Source of the DNA: Competibacteraceae bacterium UBA6584
Lineage (GTDB): Bacteria; Pseudomonadota; Gammaproteobacteria; Competibacterales; Competibacteraceae
DNA: 13,030 bases
Assembly (NCBI GenBank): GCA_002433805.1
Contig: DJIW01000138.1
Location: forward strand, 1 to 13,030
Direction: 5' to 3'
The notes below the pieces were generated by a model. The model was given only the letters and a program-made list of their open reading frames with translations. It had not been told where the DNA came from and did not search any database. Position 1 is the stretch's first letter. Each line of letters starts with the position of its first letter. Shown piece after piece: positions 1 to 7,323 of this stretch. The position numbers were made by a program, and so were the translations under genes.

Positions 1-669
1 GTCCAGCGCCTTGCGCACGTCGTCGAATCGGCTAATTTTGACGCCGCTGGCGGCGCTCAATTTGCCGAGGTAATCCGGGAAATCGGACCGGTCGATGTTG
101 AACGAGCGGTCGGGCCGAAAGGTCGGCAAAACTTTGATTTTAAAGTTATTGTCGGCAGCGATGGCAGCATGATTCGCCAGATCGTCCACGGGATCGTCAG
201 TGGTGCAAACCCCGCGCACCTTCGCGCCCAACATCAGGCCGCGCGCGGACATCTCGGGCTGCTGGAGCTTGGCGTTGCACGCTTCCCACAACGCATCGGC
301 GGTCTCGCCGCTGACCACGGTGTCGATGCCGAAGAAACGGCGCAATTCGAGATGGCACCAGTGGTACAGCGGGTTGCCGACGGCCAGCGGCAGCACTTCG
401 CAAAAACGGCGGAATTTGGCCTGATCGGGCTGATCGCCGGTGATGAAATCCTCGGTGACGCCAGCGGAACGCATGAAGCGCCATTTGTAGTGATCGCCGC
501 CGAGCCAGACCTCGGTGATGTTGCGAAACTGCTTGTTAGCAGCGATTTCCGCCGGGGGCAGATGGCAGTGGTAATCGAGAATCGGTTGCGGCGCGGCGTA
601 GTCGTGATAGAGCCTGCGCGCGGTCGGCGTTTCGAGGAGAAAATCCTCGTCCATAAACGGTTTGGCCAT
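1..669 (-). CDS. uxaC: Glucuronate/galacturonate isomerase UxaC, N-terminal 223 residues (runs off left edge)
   Basis: UxaC interconverts D-glucuronate with D-fructuronate, and D-galacturonate with D-tagaturonate, in the cytoplasm; it is the first step after uptake. The visible part starts MAKPFMDEDFLLETPTARRL and carries the family's N-terminal metal-binding signature DYHCHLPP (His34 and His36), then WLGGDHYKWRFMR and VCTTDDPVDDL, all typical of the amidohydrolase-like uronate isomerases. The family is usually about 470 residues, so roughly half is present, and it is open to base 1 without a stop. The start is the ATG at 669, preceded by GGAG about six bases upstream. It follows dctM by 13 bases and is probably the last or a late gene of the operon. 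Identification is firm; only the missing C-terminal half is unknown. Confidence 0.95.
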   Translation of the reverse strand, partial: MAKPFMDEDFLLETPTARRLYHDYAAPQPILDYHCHLPPAEIAANKQFRNITEVWLGGDHYKWRFMRSAGVTEDFITGDQPDQAKFRRFCEVLPLAVGNPLYHWCHLELRRFFGIDTVVSGETADALWEACNAKLQQPEMSARGLMLGAKVRGVCTTDDPVDDLANHAAIAADNNFKIKVLPTFRPDRSFNIDRSDFPDYLGKLSAASGVKISRFDDVRKALD

Positions 670-682
670 GGGAGATCTCCAG

Positions 683-1966
683 TCAAAACCCGAAGACGCT
701 CGGAAGCCAGAGCGAGATGCCCGGAATGTAGGTGACCGCCAGCAGCACCAGGAACAGGGCGACGAAAAACGGGTAAAGCGCCTTGGTCACGGTTTCGATG
801 GGCAGCTTGGCGACCGCGCTGCCGACGAACAGCACCGAGCCGACCGGCGGGGTAATCAAGCCCATCCCCAGGTTCACCATCATGATCATGCCGAAATGCA
901 CCGGGTCCACGCCCAGGTTTTGCACCACCGGCAGCAGGATCGGCGTCAGGATCAGGATCAGCGGAGCCATGTCCATCAGCGTGCCGAGCAGCAGCAACAT
1001 GATGTTGATGGAGAGCAGGATCACGTACTTGTTATCCGAAATGGACGTGAAAAAGGTCGTGACCTGATCCGGTAACTGCATGACCGTCATGATGTAGCCG
1101 AAGCTGGCGGCGAAACCGATCAGGATCATCACGATGGTCACCGTCTTCACGGTGCGGTGAACCAGCTTGGGCAAATCGCTCCACTTGTAGTCGCGGTAAA
1201 CGAACATGGTGACGAAGAACGACCAGACGCAGGCGACCGCCGCCGATTCCGTCGCGGTGAACACGCCGGACAGGATGCCGCCGAGAATGATCACCATGGT
1301 GAACAATCCCCACAGCGCCTCGCCGGCGATCTTCAGCGCCTGCCGGAACGGGATTTTTTCCCCGACGGGAAACTGGTCCTTGTGGGCTTTGTAAAGGCAG
1401 AGCATGGCCACGGTGAAGCCGAGCAGCAGGCCCGGCAACACCCCGGCGATGAACAGGCTGGCGATGGACACCGATCCGCCGGCGGCCAGCGAGTAGATCA
1501 CGGCGTTGTGGCTGGGCGGAATCAGAATGGCCTGCACCGAACCGGCGGCCGTCACCGCCGTGGCGAAGGGGCGCGGATAGCCTTTCTTCTCCATCTCGGG
1601 AATCAGCACGCTGCCGATGGAAGCGGTATCCGCCACCGAGGAGCCGGAAATCGCCCCGAAGAAGGTCGAGGCCATGATGTTGACCAGGGCCAGGCCGCCA
1701 CGAATGAAACCCACCAGCACCGCCGCGAACGAGACTAGCCGGTGGGCCATGCCACCTTCCGCCATGATCGCGCCGGCCAGCACGAAGAACGGGATGGCGA
1801 GCAGCGAGAATTTGTTGACGCCGCTGGCGATCTGGATCATCACGGCGTCCAGCGGCAGATCGACCCAGAAGGCGCCGATGACGGCGGAGACGCCGAGGGC
1901 GTAGGCGACCGGCACGCCGATCGCGACCAGCACGAACAAACTACCGAGCAATACCAGGGCGTCCAT
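683..1966 (-). CDS. dctM: TRAP transporter large membrane subunit DctM (hexuronate uptake)
   Basis: This is the large integral membrane subunit of a TRAP (tripartite ATP-independent periplasmic) transporter, the ion-coupled channel that moves substrate delivered by DctP. The 427-residue protein is hydrophobic throughout, with about a dozen predicted membrane segments. It has the family's usual opening (MDALVLLGSLFVLVAIGVPV), the GGMAHRL loop, the STFFGAISGSSVADTASIG motif and a late NLGMGLITPPVGSVLFV motif. Its length is normal for DctM. The start overlaps the dctQ stop by one base (TGATG), so translation is probably coupled. Substrate cannot be read from this subunit; uronate is inferred from the neighbouring uxaC, uxuB, uxuA and kdgK genes. 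Confidence 0.95.
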   Translation of the reverse strand: MDALVLLGSLFVLVAIGVPVAYALGVSAVIGAFWVDLPLDAVMIQIASGVNKFSLLAIPFFVLAGAIMAEGGMAHRLVSFAAVLVGFIRGGLALVNIMASTFFGAISGSSVADTASIGSVLIPEMEKKGYPRPFATAVTAAGSVQAILIPPSHNAVIYSLAAGGSVSIASLFIAGVLPGLLLGFTVAMLCLYKAHKDQFPVGEKIPFRQALKIAGEALWGLFTMVIILGGILSGVFTATESAAVACVWSFFVTMFVYRDYKWSDLPKLVHRTVKTVTIVMILIGFAASFGYIMTVMQLPDQVTTFFTSISDNKYVILLSINIMLLLLGTLMDMAPLILILTPILLPVVQNLGVDPVHFGMIMMVNLGMGLITPPVGSVLFVGSAVAKLPIETVTKALYPFFVALFLVLLAVTYIPGISLWLPSVFGF

Positions 1967-2508
1967 CAGATTTCTCCCTTCAGATCGGCGACGACGTTGG
2001 TTTGATCGTGGTCGAAGGTGACCACGGCCCGACCGGCTTGGGGACCGGCAATCATCTTTTCGATGACGAACAGCAGGGTGAGAAAGCTACCGACAGGCAA
2101 CGGTAGATAGGTGACGCCCACGCTCAACGCGGGAAATTCGCCGACCGCCTGGTTCCAGGTCCCGATGACCAACTGAGTTCCATAAAACATGACGAACAGC
2201 GCCATGAGGGCCATTAGAATATCGACCAGCCACCGTAGCGGAGTCCGCCAGGAGGCCGGAACGCGGTCGGTGAACATCGTCACTGCAATGTGCGCGCCGG
2301 CGCGGTAGCTGGCGGCGGCGCCGATGAAGGTGAAGACGACCATGCACAGAATCGCCAAGGGTTCCGGCCAGCTCGAACCGGCGCCCAGCACGTAGCGGGC
2401 GATCACGCCCCAAGGAATGATGAGCGACATCACGATAATGGAGACGCCGGCGATCCAGATGCAGGCGAGGTAAACGGTGTCCAGAAAGCGCACGTATTTC
2501 TCGATCAT
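1966..2508 (-). CDS. dctQ: TRAP transporter small membrane subunit DctQ
   Basis: This is the small four-helix membrane subunit that partners DctM in a TRAP transporter. The 180-residue product shows four hydrophobic segments (about residues 14-36, 46-64, 90-112 and 130-150). It has the typical ARYVLGAGSSWPEPLAIL stretch followed by FIGAAASYRAGAHIAV, which resembles the conserved RYxxG...W.E and GAAxxxRxGxH pattern of the family. The C-terminal 30 residues are hydrophilic and probably cytoplasmic. The ATG at 2508 has AAGGA eight bases upstream. Its stop overlaps the start of dctM, and a 77-base gap containing a hairpin separates it from dctP. DctQ sequences diverge widely, so the name rests on topology, motif and position together. 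Confidence 0.93.
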   Translation of the reverse strand: MIEKYVRFLDTVYLACIWIAGVSIIVMSLIIPWGVIARYVLGAGSSWPEPLAILCMVVFTFIGAAASYRAGAHIAVTMFTDRVPASWRTPLRWLVDILMALMALFVMFYGTQLVIGTWNQAVGEFPALSVGVTYLPLPVGSFLTLLFVIEKMIAGPQAGRAVVTFDHDQTNVVADLKGEI

Positions 2509-2550
2509 GGCGGGAGTCCTTGTTGGGAAGGGTCGGCATCGGCAAGCGAA

Positions 2551-2572
2551 ATGGGAGGGGGGTTCCTCCCAT
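2551..2572 (-). terminator. Intergenic hairpin between dctP and dctQ (attenuating terminator or mRNA stabiliser)
   Basis: An 8-bp perfect inverted repeat (ATGGGAGG at 2551-2558 and CCTCCCAT at 2565-2572) encloses a six-base loop. It lies 13 bases after the dctP stop and 42 bases before the dctQ start. On the transcribed (minus) strand only three T residues follow the stem, so it would be a weak terminator. Such hairpins after binding-protein genes commonly leave more binding protein than membrane subunits, by partial termination or by blocking 3' decay. That role is inferred here. Confidence 0.6.
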
Positions 2573-2585
2573 CGCCTGGCATCGG

Positions 2586-3572
2586 TTATTGGACGGCCTG
2601 AATCTTTTTGATCATGTCGGCGTAAGGAGCACCGTGCTTCTCGCGCACCGGGGCGGTGGCTTCGACGAACGGCTTGGCGTCCACGTCCACGAAGGTCACG
2701 CCCTTTTCCTTGAGCTTGGCGTTGGCGTCAGCGACGCTCTGGTTCCACAGCTCGCGCTGCTCCATCTGCGCCTCGCGGGCCAGTTTCTGGATCAGCTCCT
2801 GATCGACCTTTTCGAGCTTGTCCCAAGCGGTCTTGGAGAACACCAGCACCTCGGGGATGATCAGGTGGCCGGTGCGGGAGTAAACGTTCGCCACCGTGTA
2901 GTGGTTCTGGGTGAAGTAACTGGGTTCGTTGTTTTCCGCCGCGTCGACCACGCCGGTTTGGAGGGCGCTGTAGAGCTCGCCGAAGGGCATCGAAATTGCG
3001 TTGCCGCCCATGGCGTTCATGGTGTCGATGAAGATCGGGTTGCCTTGCATCCGGACCTTCAAACCCTTCAAGTCGGCCGGAGTCTTGATCGGTTTTTTGG
3101 CGTAGACGTTGCGCGAGCCGCTGTCCATGTAGGCCAGGGCGACGACCTTGGCCGGGCTGGCGGTGATCTTGTCCAGGATTTCCTGGCCGACGGGACCGTC
3201 GATGACCTTGTGCATGTGCGCTTCATCGCGGAACAGGTAGGGGAGGGTCAGCACGTTGACGTCGGGGACGACCGGGCTGATGCCGCCGATGGAGACCCGC
3301 AGAAGCTGGATCGCGCCGATCTGAGTCTGCTCGATGGCCGTTTTCTCGTCGCCCAGCACGCCGCCGGCGAACATCTTGAGGGTCAGGCGGCCATTGGTGG
3401 CGGCTTCGAGCTTCTTGCCCAGATTTTCGACGGCGACGACGTTTGGATAGCCCTTCGGGTGGTTGTCGGCGGCCTTGAAGGTGGTGGCGCTCTGGGCGAT
3501 GACCGGGGCGGCGAGCAGGCTGGCCGCGCAGGTGAGTTGGCAGACGCAGGACAGCAGTTTGCGAAGCATCAT
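2586..3572 (-). CDS. dctP: TRAP transporter substrate-binding protein DctP, probable hexuronate binder
   Basis: This is a periplasmic binding protein of the TRAP DctP/SBP family that captures substrate and hands it to DctQM. It has a Sec signal peptide: a basic start (MMLRKLLS), a hydrophobic core, and a probable cleavage after PVIAQS, giving a mature start near ATTFKAADNHPKGYP. Conserved features include GGVLGDEKTAIEQTQIGAI, PYLFRDEAHMHKVIDG and LKGLKVRMQGNPIFIDTM, whose Arg is the usual carboxylate-pairing residue of the family. The start is taken as the ATG at 3572 because GGAGAG lies seven bases upstream (3580-3585). An in-frame TTG at 3587 lies within that ribosome-binding region and is unlikely. 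The length from 3572 is 328 residues, normal for DctP. Uronate as substrate is inferred from the operon. Confidence 0.94.
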   Translation of the reverse strand: MMLRKLLSCVCQLTCAASLLAAPVIAQSATTFKAADNHPKGYPNVVAVENLGKKLEAATNGRLTLKMFAGGVLGDEKTAIEQTQIGAIQLLRVSIGGISPVVPDVNVLTLPYLFRDEAHMHKVIDGPVGQEILDKITASPAKVVALAYMDSGSRNVYAKKPIKTPADLKGLKVRMQGNPIFIDTMNAMGGNAISMPFGELYSALQTGVVDAAENNEPSYFTQNHYTVANVYSRTGHLIIPEVLVFSKTAWDKLEKVDQELIQKLAREAQMEQRELWNQSVADANAKLKEKGVTFVDVDAKPFVEATAPVREKHGAPYADMIKKIQAVQ

Positions 3573-3632
3573 GGTTTTTCTCTCCAACTGGCAGGGATGA
3601 CGGGGGTAAAAAGTTGTTGCGGGGCCGATGGA

Positions 3633-4487
3633 TCAGACGCCCGCATAGGCGGAGAACGCGCCATCCACCGGCACCACCACGCCGTTGACGAAGCCGGAAC
3701 CTTTCTCACAAGCGAGCCAGAGTAGGGTGCCGACCAGTTCGTGGGATTCGCCGAAGCGGCCCATCGGGGTGTGCTCGACGATTTTGCGCGCCCGCGCGGT
3801 GAACTCGCCGGTCGCCTCGTCGATCAGCAACTTGTGGTTTTGCGCGGTCAGGAAAAAGCCGGGCGCGATGGCGTTGACCCGGATGCCGGCTTTCGAGAAA
3901 TGCACCGCCAGCCATTGGGTGAAGTTGCTGACCGCCGCCTTGGCCCCGCTGTAGGCGGGAATTTTGGTCAGCGGGCAAAAAGCGTTCATCGAGGAGATGT
4001 TGATGATCGAGCAACCGGAACGCCCCAGCATCTGTTGGGTGAACACTTGGGTCGGCAGCAGCGTTCCAAGGAAGTTGAGATTGAAGACGAATTCCACGCC
4101 CTTGGGGTCGAGGTCGAAGAAGGTGGTCAGGGATTTATCGCCCAAATCGCCGTCTTCGTACCATTCCTTGGTGGTGGTGCCCTTGGGGTGATTGCCGCCC
4201 GCGCCGTTGAGCAGCAAATCGCAAGGGCCAAGTTCGTTCAGAACCCGTTCGGCGGCGGCTTCCAGCGAGGCTCGCTCCAGCACGTTGGCGCTCACGCCGA
4301 GGGTGGTCGCGCCGGTTTCGCGGATTTGTCCGGCGACGTTCTCCGCTGCGTCGGCGTTTAAGTCCAGCACGGCGATCTTGGCCCCGTTGGCCGCCAATGC
4401 CGCCGCCAGTTCGGCGCACAGCACCCCGCCGCCGCCGGTGACCACCGCCACCTTGTTATTCAGGTCGATCTTGAAGGGCAGGTTCAT
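3633..4487 (-). CDS. uxuB: SDR-type D-fructuronate reductase (D-mannonate oxidoreductase)
   Basis: This is a short-chain dehydrogenase/reductase predicted to reduce D-fructuronate to D-mannonate with NAD(P)H. The 284-residue product has the N-terminal nucleotide-binding motif VVTGGGGVLCAELA (about 14-27), the structural NGAGG (94-98), the catalytic serine region NISSMN (163-168), the catalytic pair Tyr179 and Lys183 in YSGAK, and the C-terminal VVPVDGAFSAY. The insert around 103-130 (TTKEWYEDGDLGDKSLTTFF) is typical of the long SDRs that sit beside mannonate dehydratase, not of KduD. The gene starts eight bases after the uxuA stop. The ATG at 4487 is preferred over upstream in-frame codons, which lie inside uxuA. 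It is unrelated in fold to the E. coli UxuB of the mannitol dehydrogenase family. Function rests on family plus the uxuA neighbour. Confidence 0.9.
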   Translation of the reverse strand: MNLPFKIDLNNKVAVVTGGGGVLCAELAAALAANGAKIAVLDLNADAAENVAGQIRETGATTLGVSANVLERASLEAAAERVLNELGPCDLLLNGAGGNHPKGTTTKEWYEDGDLGDKSLTTFFDLDPKGVEFVFNLNFLGTLLPTQVFTQQMLGRSGCSIINISSMNAFCPLTKIPAYSGAKAAVSNFTQWLAVHFSKAGIRVNAIAPGFFLTAQNHKLLIDEATGEFTARARKIVEHTPMGRFGESHELVGTLLWLACEKGSGFVNGVVVPVDGAFSAYAGV

Positions 4488-4495
4488 GGTCTTTC

Positions 4496-5551
4496 TCAAG
4501 TGGATTTGGCGCTTTCGGCCTTGGCGATGCCTTCCCAAATGCCGTTCAGATACACCGCGCCCAGCGCGCGGTCGTAGAGGCCGTAGCCGGGTTTGCCGGT
4601 TTCGCCCCAGATCATGCGACCGTGATCGGGACGCACGTAGCCGTCATAACCCGCTTCGTAATACGCTTTCATGATTTCGGCCATGTCGAGCGAACCGTCT
4701 TGAGAGCGGTGGCCGGTCTCATAGAAATCGCCCGCCTCAGTGACCTTGACGTTGCGCAGATGGGCGAAATGGATGCGGCCCTTGCCCGCGAATTCCCGCA
4801 CCATCGCGGCGATGTCGTTGTAGAAATCGCCTCCCAGCGAGCCGGAACAGAGAGTCAGGCCGTTGGCGGGGGTATCTTCGATGGCCAGCAGCCGGGCCAA
4901 ATCGTTGCGGTTCTTGACGATGCGCGGCAGGCCGAAGATCGGGCGGGGCGGGTCGTCGGGATGAATCGCCATCTTGATGCCGACCGCCTTGGCGACCGGA
5001 ATCACCTTATGCAGGAAGTATTCGAGATGGCTCCACAGCTTTTCTTCGTCGATCTTGGAATATTCCGCCAGCAGGGCTTTCAGTTCGTCCGGCTGGTAGC
5101 TGGCGTCCCAGCCGGGCAGCTGAATGCCTTCCGAGGGATCGATTTTATTGACGATATCCATGTCGAAGGCCAGGGTGCTGGAGCCATCCGGTAGGATCTT
5201 TTCGAGGGTGGTGCGGGTCCAGTCGAACACCGGCATGAAGTTGTAGCAGACGACCTTGATGCCGCACTGGGCCAGGTTGCGCAGGGTCTGGCCATAGTTG
5301 TCAATCAGCTTGTCGCGGGTCGGCTTGCCGAGCTTGATGTCCTCATGGACCGGCACGCTTTCAATGACTTCCAGCTTCAAGCCGCGTGCTTCGATTTTGT
5401 CCTTGAGCGCCTTGATATTAGCCACCGGCCAGACTTCGCCGACCGGCACGTCGTAAACCGCCGAGACGATCTGCTCGACGCCGGGAATCTGGCGGATGTA
5501 ATCCAGTGAGACGGGATCGGAATCTCCATACCATCGAAAAGACATTTTCAT
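4496..5551 (-). CDS. uxuA: D-mannonate dehydratase UxuA
   Basis: UxuA dehydrates D-mannonate to 2-keto-3-deoxy-D-gluconate in the cytoplasm using a divalent metal. The 351-residue TIM-barrel protein begins MKMSFRWYGDSDPVSLDYIR and shows IPGVEQIVSAVYDVPVGEVW, the AIHPDDPPRPIFGLPR motif, TLCSGSLG, HFAHLRNVK and VRPDHGRMIWGE. His197, Cys235, His264 and Asp309 match the metal ligands known from the short UxuA type. The start is ATG 5551, with GGAG six bases upstream (5558-5561); in-frame extension further upstream would cross this ribosome-binding site. At 351 residues it is closer to the short Gram-positive-style enzymes than to the 394-residue E. coli enzyme. It lies 23 bases after kdgK. Confidence 0.96.
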   Translation of the reverse strand: MKMSFRWYGDSDPVSLDYIRQIPGVEQIVSAVYDVPVGEVWPVANIKALKDKIEARGLKLEVIESVPVHEDIKLGKPTRDKLIDNYGQTLRNLAQCGIKVVCYNFMPVFDWTRTTLEKILPDGSSTLAFDMDIVNKIDPSEGIQLPGWDASYQPDELKALLAEYSKIDEEKLWSHLEYFLHKVIPVAKAVGIKMAIHPDDPPRPIFGLPRIVKNRNDLARLLAIEDTPANGLTLCSGSLGGDFYNDIAAMVREFAGKGRIHFAHLRNVKVTEAGDFYETGHRSQDGSLDMAEIMKAYYEAGYDGYVRPDHGRMIWGETGKPGYGLYDRALGAVYLNGIWEGIAKAESAKST

Positions 5552-5574
5552 GAGGTTCTCCTTCGGTGGACAGC

Positions 5575-6543
5575 TCAAACAGGTACTGAGGGAGTCGGAG
5601 CCAGCAAAGCATTTCGGCTCGGCATGGCCTCGCTCGGAATAATGGCGCCGGGATGTTGGATGACGGCGGCCGCCGTGCGGTTGGCGACGCGAGCGGCCAG
5701 CGCGGGTTCCACGCCGGTCAAGCGCATCGCCAGATAGCCCCCAGCGAAGGAATCACCCGCCGCCGTGGTATCGACGATCTGGGAAACGGGTTCGACCGGA
5801 ACGGCGATGGGATCGTTGCCCGCGATTCTGACCAGGGTGGGTTGCGCGCCGCGCTTGACCACCACTTCGGGGATGGGCAGCGCCAGAACGTCGGATAGCG
5901 CGGCCTCGGCGGAGGTTTTGCCGCGCAGCGCCATTTCATCATCTAGGGTGATGAGCAGCAGATCGCTCAGAGCGTAAGCGCGGTCGTAGAGGGCGCGGGC
6001 TTGGTCGGGGTTGGGCCACAAGCGGGAACGAAAATTGTTGTCAAAGGCCACTTGACCGCCGTTGGCGCGCACCCGCGCCATCGCGCTCAACAGCCGTTCC
6101 CGGCCGTCAGGCGGCAGGATCGCGAGGCTGATGCCGCTCAGGTAGAACATCGCTATCTCGCCGATGGCCTCCTCCAGCGGGGTGCTCCGCGCATCGAAAT
6201 AGCCGCGGGCGGTGCTGGTTTCGCGCCAGTAGAAGAAATGCCGTTCGCCGGTCGCATCGACCTGGATGGCGTACAAACCGGGCATGTGGCTGTCGAGAAA
6301 GCGCACCAGCGCGGTGTCGATGCCCTCTTGCCGCCAGGCGGCAATCATGTGTTCGCTGAACACGTCGATGCCCAGCGCGGTGGCGTAGCACACTTGGAGG
6401 TCCTGCCCGCGACACAGCCGGGCCAGATAAATGGCCGTGTTTAAGGTGTCGCCGCCAAAGCCCTGCTGCATCGTTCCGAATACCTGGCCGCGCAATTCGA
6501 TCATGCATTCCCCAAACAACACGATGCGGCGGGGCGAGGTCAT
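5575..6543 (-). CDS. kdgK: 2-keto-3-deoxygluconate kinase KdgK
   Basis: KdgK phosphorylates KDG to KDPG with ATP, feeding the Entner-Doudoroff aldolase. The 322-residue protein is a PfkB/ribokinase-family sugar kinase. It has an N-terminal IVLFGECMIELRG strand, the substrate-pocket motif FGGDTLNTAIYLARL (29-43), a YFLYW-like lid stretch (RHFFYWRETSTARGYF), FDNNFRSRLWPN (about 167-177), and the C-terminal PfkB signature VDTTAAGDSFAGGYLA with the presumed catalytic base Asp264. The start is the ATG at 6543, with GGAG nine bases upstream. The stop codon of an eroded dehydrogenase lies 15 bases upstream, which suggests that gene once preceded kdgK in the operon. This is now the first intact gene after the promoter. 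Confidence 0.95.
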   Translation of the reverse strand: MTSPRRIVLFGECMIELRGQVFGTMQQGFGGDTLNTAIYLARLCRGQDLQVCYATALGIDVFSEHMIAAWRQEGIDTALVRFLDSHMPGLYAIQVDATGERHFFYWRETSTARGYFDARSTPLEEAIGEIAMFYLSGISLAILPPDGRERLLSAMARVRANGGQVAFDNNFRSRLWPNPDQARALYDRAYALSDLLLITLDDEMALRGKTSAEAALSDVLALPIPEVVVKRGAQPTLVRIAGNDPIAVPVEPVSQIVDTTAAGDSFAGGYLAMRLTGVEPALAARVANRTAAAVIQHPGAIIPSEAMPSRNALLAPTPSVPV

Positions 6544-6558
6544 GGCAGGTTCTCCAGG

Positions 6559-6714
6559 TTAGTTTTTATAACGCGCGAGTAAATCGGCTAACGCGGGCAT
6601 CAGGCCGAGGGTAGCGATCCGGTCGAGCGCGTCGCCGACCTGAGCCGTCAATTTCGGCACGGCCGTCAGATCCATCCCCCACAGCCGAGCATCGGCGAGC
6701 AGCGTCCGTCCAGA
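6559..6714 (-). pseudogene. C-terminal remnant of a UxaB-like (mannitol dehydrogenase family) uronate reductase
   Basis: Only about 50 codons remain, open from an in-frame stop at 6715-6717 to the TAA at 6559-6561. The peptide contains LLADARLWGMDLTAVPKLTA followed by QVGDALDRIATLGLMPALADL. This resembles the extreme C-terminus of tagaturonate reductase UxaB (E. coli ends with a WEQDLTQVPGLVEQV segment) and of related polyol/uronate dehydrogenases. No start or nucleotide-binding domain is present. It ends 15 bases before kdgK, the normal spacing for an operon neighbour, so it is probably the stub of a former operon gene. Assignment to UxaB over another family member is tentative, because it rests on about 40 residues recalled without a search. 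Confidence 0.6.
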
Positions 6715-6904
6715 TCACGTTGAGGTCCGCTTGATGGAGCGCAAATTCGCGGGCCAGGCGCTTGGAAGGTGGAAGCCCATGGGCCTGCTGGCGCGCGGGC
6801 AGACGGTTGGACATGATCGAGATACATACCGAATGATCGCTGCCCAGCACGATTTCCAGCGCGGTCGGAGTCAGTAGATTCATGAAAGCTTCAAGTGGAT
6901 CCAT
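6566..6904 (-). pseudogene. Chimeric ORF beginning with a degenerate TerC-family N-terminus
   Basis: A 112-codon frame starts at ATG 6904 and ends at 6566. Its first 40 or so residues (MDPLEAFMNLLTPTALEIVL, then GSDHSVCISIMSNRLPARQQ) match the first membrane helix of TerC-family proteins, which typically read LTALEIVLGIDNIIFISI. The conserved IDNIIF stretch is altered here to SDHSVC. After about position 6781 the similarity stops. The next stretch is unrecognised, and the last third overlaps the UxaB-like stub in a different frame. TerC proteins are multi-helix membrane proteins of 200 residues or more, so this is a broken head fused by chance to other debris. It lies about 90 bases downstream of the putative operon promoter and might be translated, but it has no credible function. 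Confidence 0.55.
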
Positions 6905-6992
6905 GCCTGAATCGTTCAGCCTGTCGTTGCCATAGCGAGGAGAAGTAATCCATCGGGATCACGGCAAAATAAAATCGTAATCGCTGTTCGAT

Positions 6993-7022
6993 AATATAGA
7001 ATATTGTATTAAAAAATGTAAA
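6993..7022 (-). promoter_or_regulatory. Putative sigma70 promoter of the hexuronate operon
   Basis: Read on the minus strand, a -35 box TTTACA (complement of 7017-7022) and a -10 box TATATT (complement of 6993-6998) are separated by 18 bases in a very AT-rich stretch. Transcription would start near 6985 and run through the remnants into kdgK. The -35 box lies inside the KdgR-like operator at 7012-7032, so repressor binding would block RNA polymerase. This is the best promoter I can see upstream of kdgK. Confidence 0.6.
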
Positions 7023-7032
7023 CAGCGTTTCA
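7005..7032. repeat. 28-bp direct repeat, copy 1 (contains operator 1)
   Basis: From TGTATT at 7005 to TTTCA ending at 7032, this matches 7324-7351 at 26 of 28 positions. The differences are A/G after TGTATT and G/C in the operator core. The two copies are in the same orientation, 319 bases apart, while the sequence between them is unrelated. Confidence 0.85.
7012..7032. promoter_or_regulatory. Putative KdgR operator 1
   Basis: The core TGTAAACAGCGTTTCA, preceded by five A residues, fits the KdgR-box pattern GAAA-N6-TTTCA with one mismatch (GTAA-N6-TTTCA). It overlaps the -35 box of the operon promoter, and a kdgR gene lies 0.6 kb away. A nearly identical copy occurs at 7331-7351. A weaker similar half (TTACGTTTTCA, 7044-7054) follows. 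The consensus is recalled, not searched. Confidence 0.6.
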
Positions 7033-7102
7033 AAAAATTTTATATTACGTTTTCAAAAAATCTCTAGCGAGCGTCATTCATGAAAAAAGACTGAAGATCA
7101 GA

Positions 7103-7279
7103 CGGTTTAAATTCGATCTCACACCTTTATCAGCCATGCTGGCTGAGGTGGTCGCCATCGCTCTGGCCACCTGGATTTTGGCGCTGATCGCCTCGGATGG
7201 TGAATCGAACTGGATGGAAGGCGCGCAGTTGCTGGCGGTCTATGTGATTTTGGCGCTGGCGTTTTACTTCTTGCCATAA
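7103..7279 (+). pseudogene. C-terminal remnant of a Ca2+/H+ antiporter (CaxA/ChaA type)
   Basis: A plus-strand frame ending at TAA 7277-7279 encodes RFKFDLTPLSAMLAEVVAIA followed by IASDGESNWMEGAQLLAVYV and ILALAFYFLP. The SDGESNWxEGxQLLAVY stretch and a terminal FFLP are hallmarks of the last two membrane helices of CAX-family calcium/proton exchangers, which are normally about 350-400 residues. Only the last 55-60 codons are present. The frame continues open a little upstream, but the residues there are not recognisable. No start codon or ribosome-binding site suits it, and an AT-rich regulatory region abuts it. It is a clear gene tail left by deletion or rearrangement, and it has nothing to do with sugar metabolism. 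Confidence 0.8.
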
Positions 7280-7323
7280 CGCCGGCGATCCGATCCTTTG
7301 ATAAGGCTTTACATTGCCGCAGC

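Noticed and set aside
1157..1738. Plus-strand open frame opposite dctM
   Set aside because: It is rich in His, Arg, Gly and Gln as expected for the antisense of a hydrophobic protein; DctM is certain.
2520..3725. Plus-strand open frame of about 400 codons opposite dctP
   Set aside because: It is antisense to the well-supported dctP and reads into flanking genes; composition is the repetitive His/Asp/Gly/Val type of GC-rich shadow frames, with no known motif.
3741..4361. Plus-strand open frame opposite uxuB
   Set aside because: It is a shadow of the SDR gene, whose catalytic motifs are all on the other strand.
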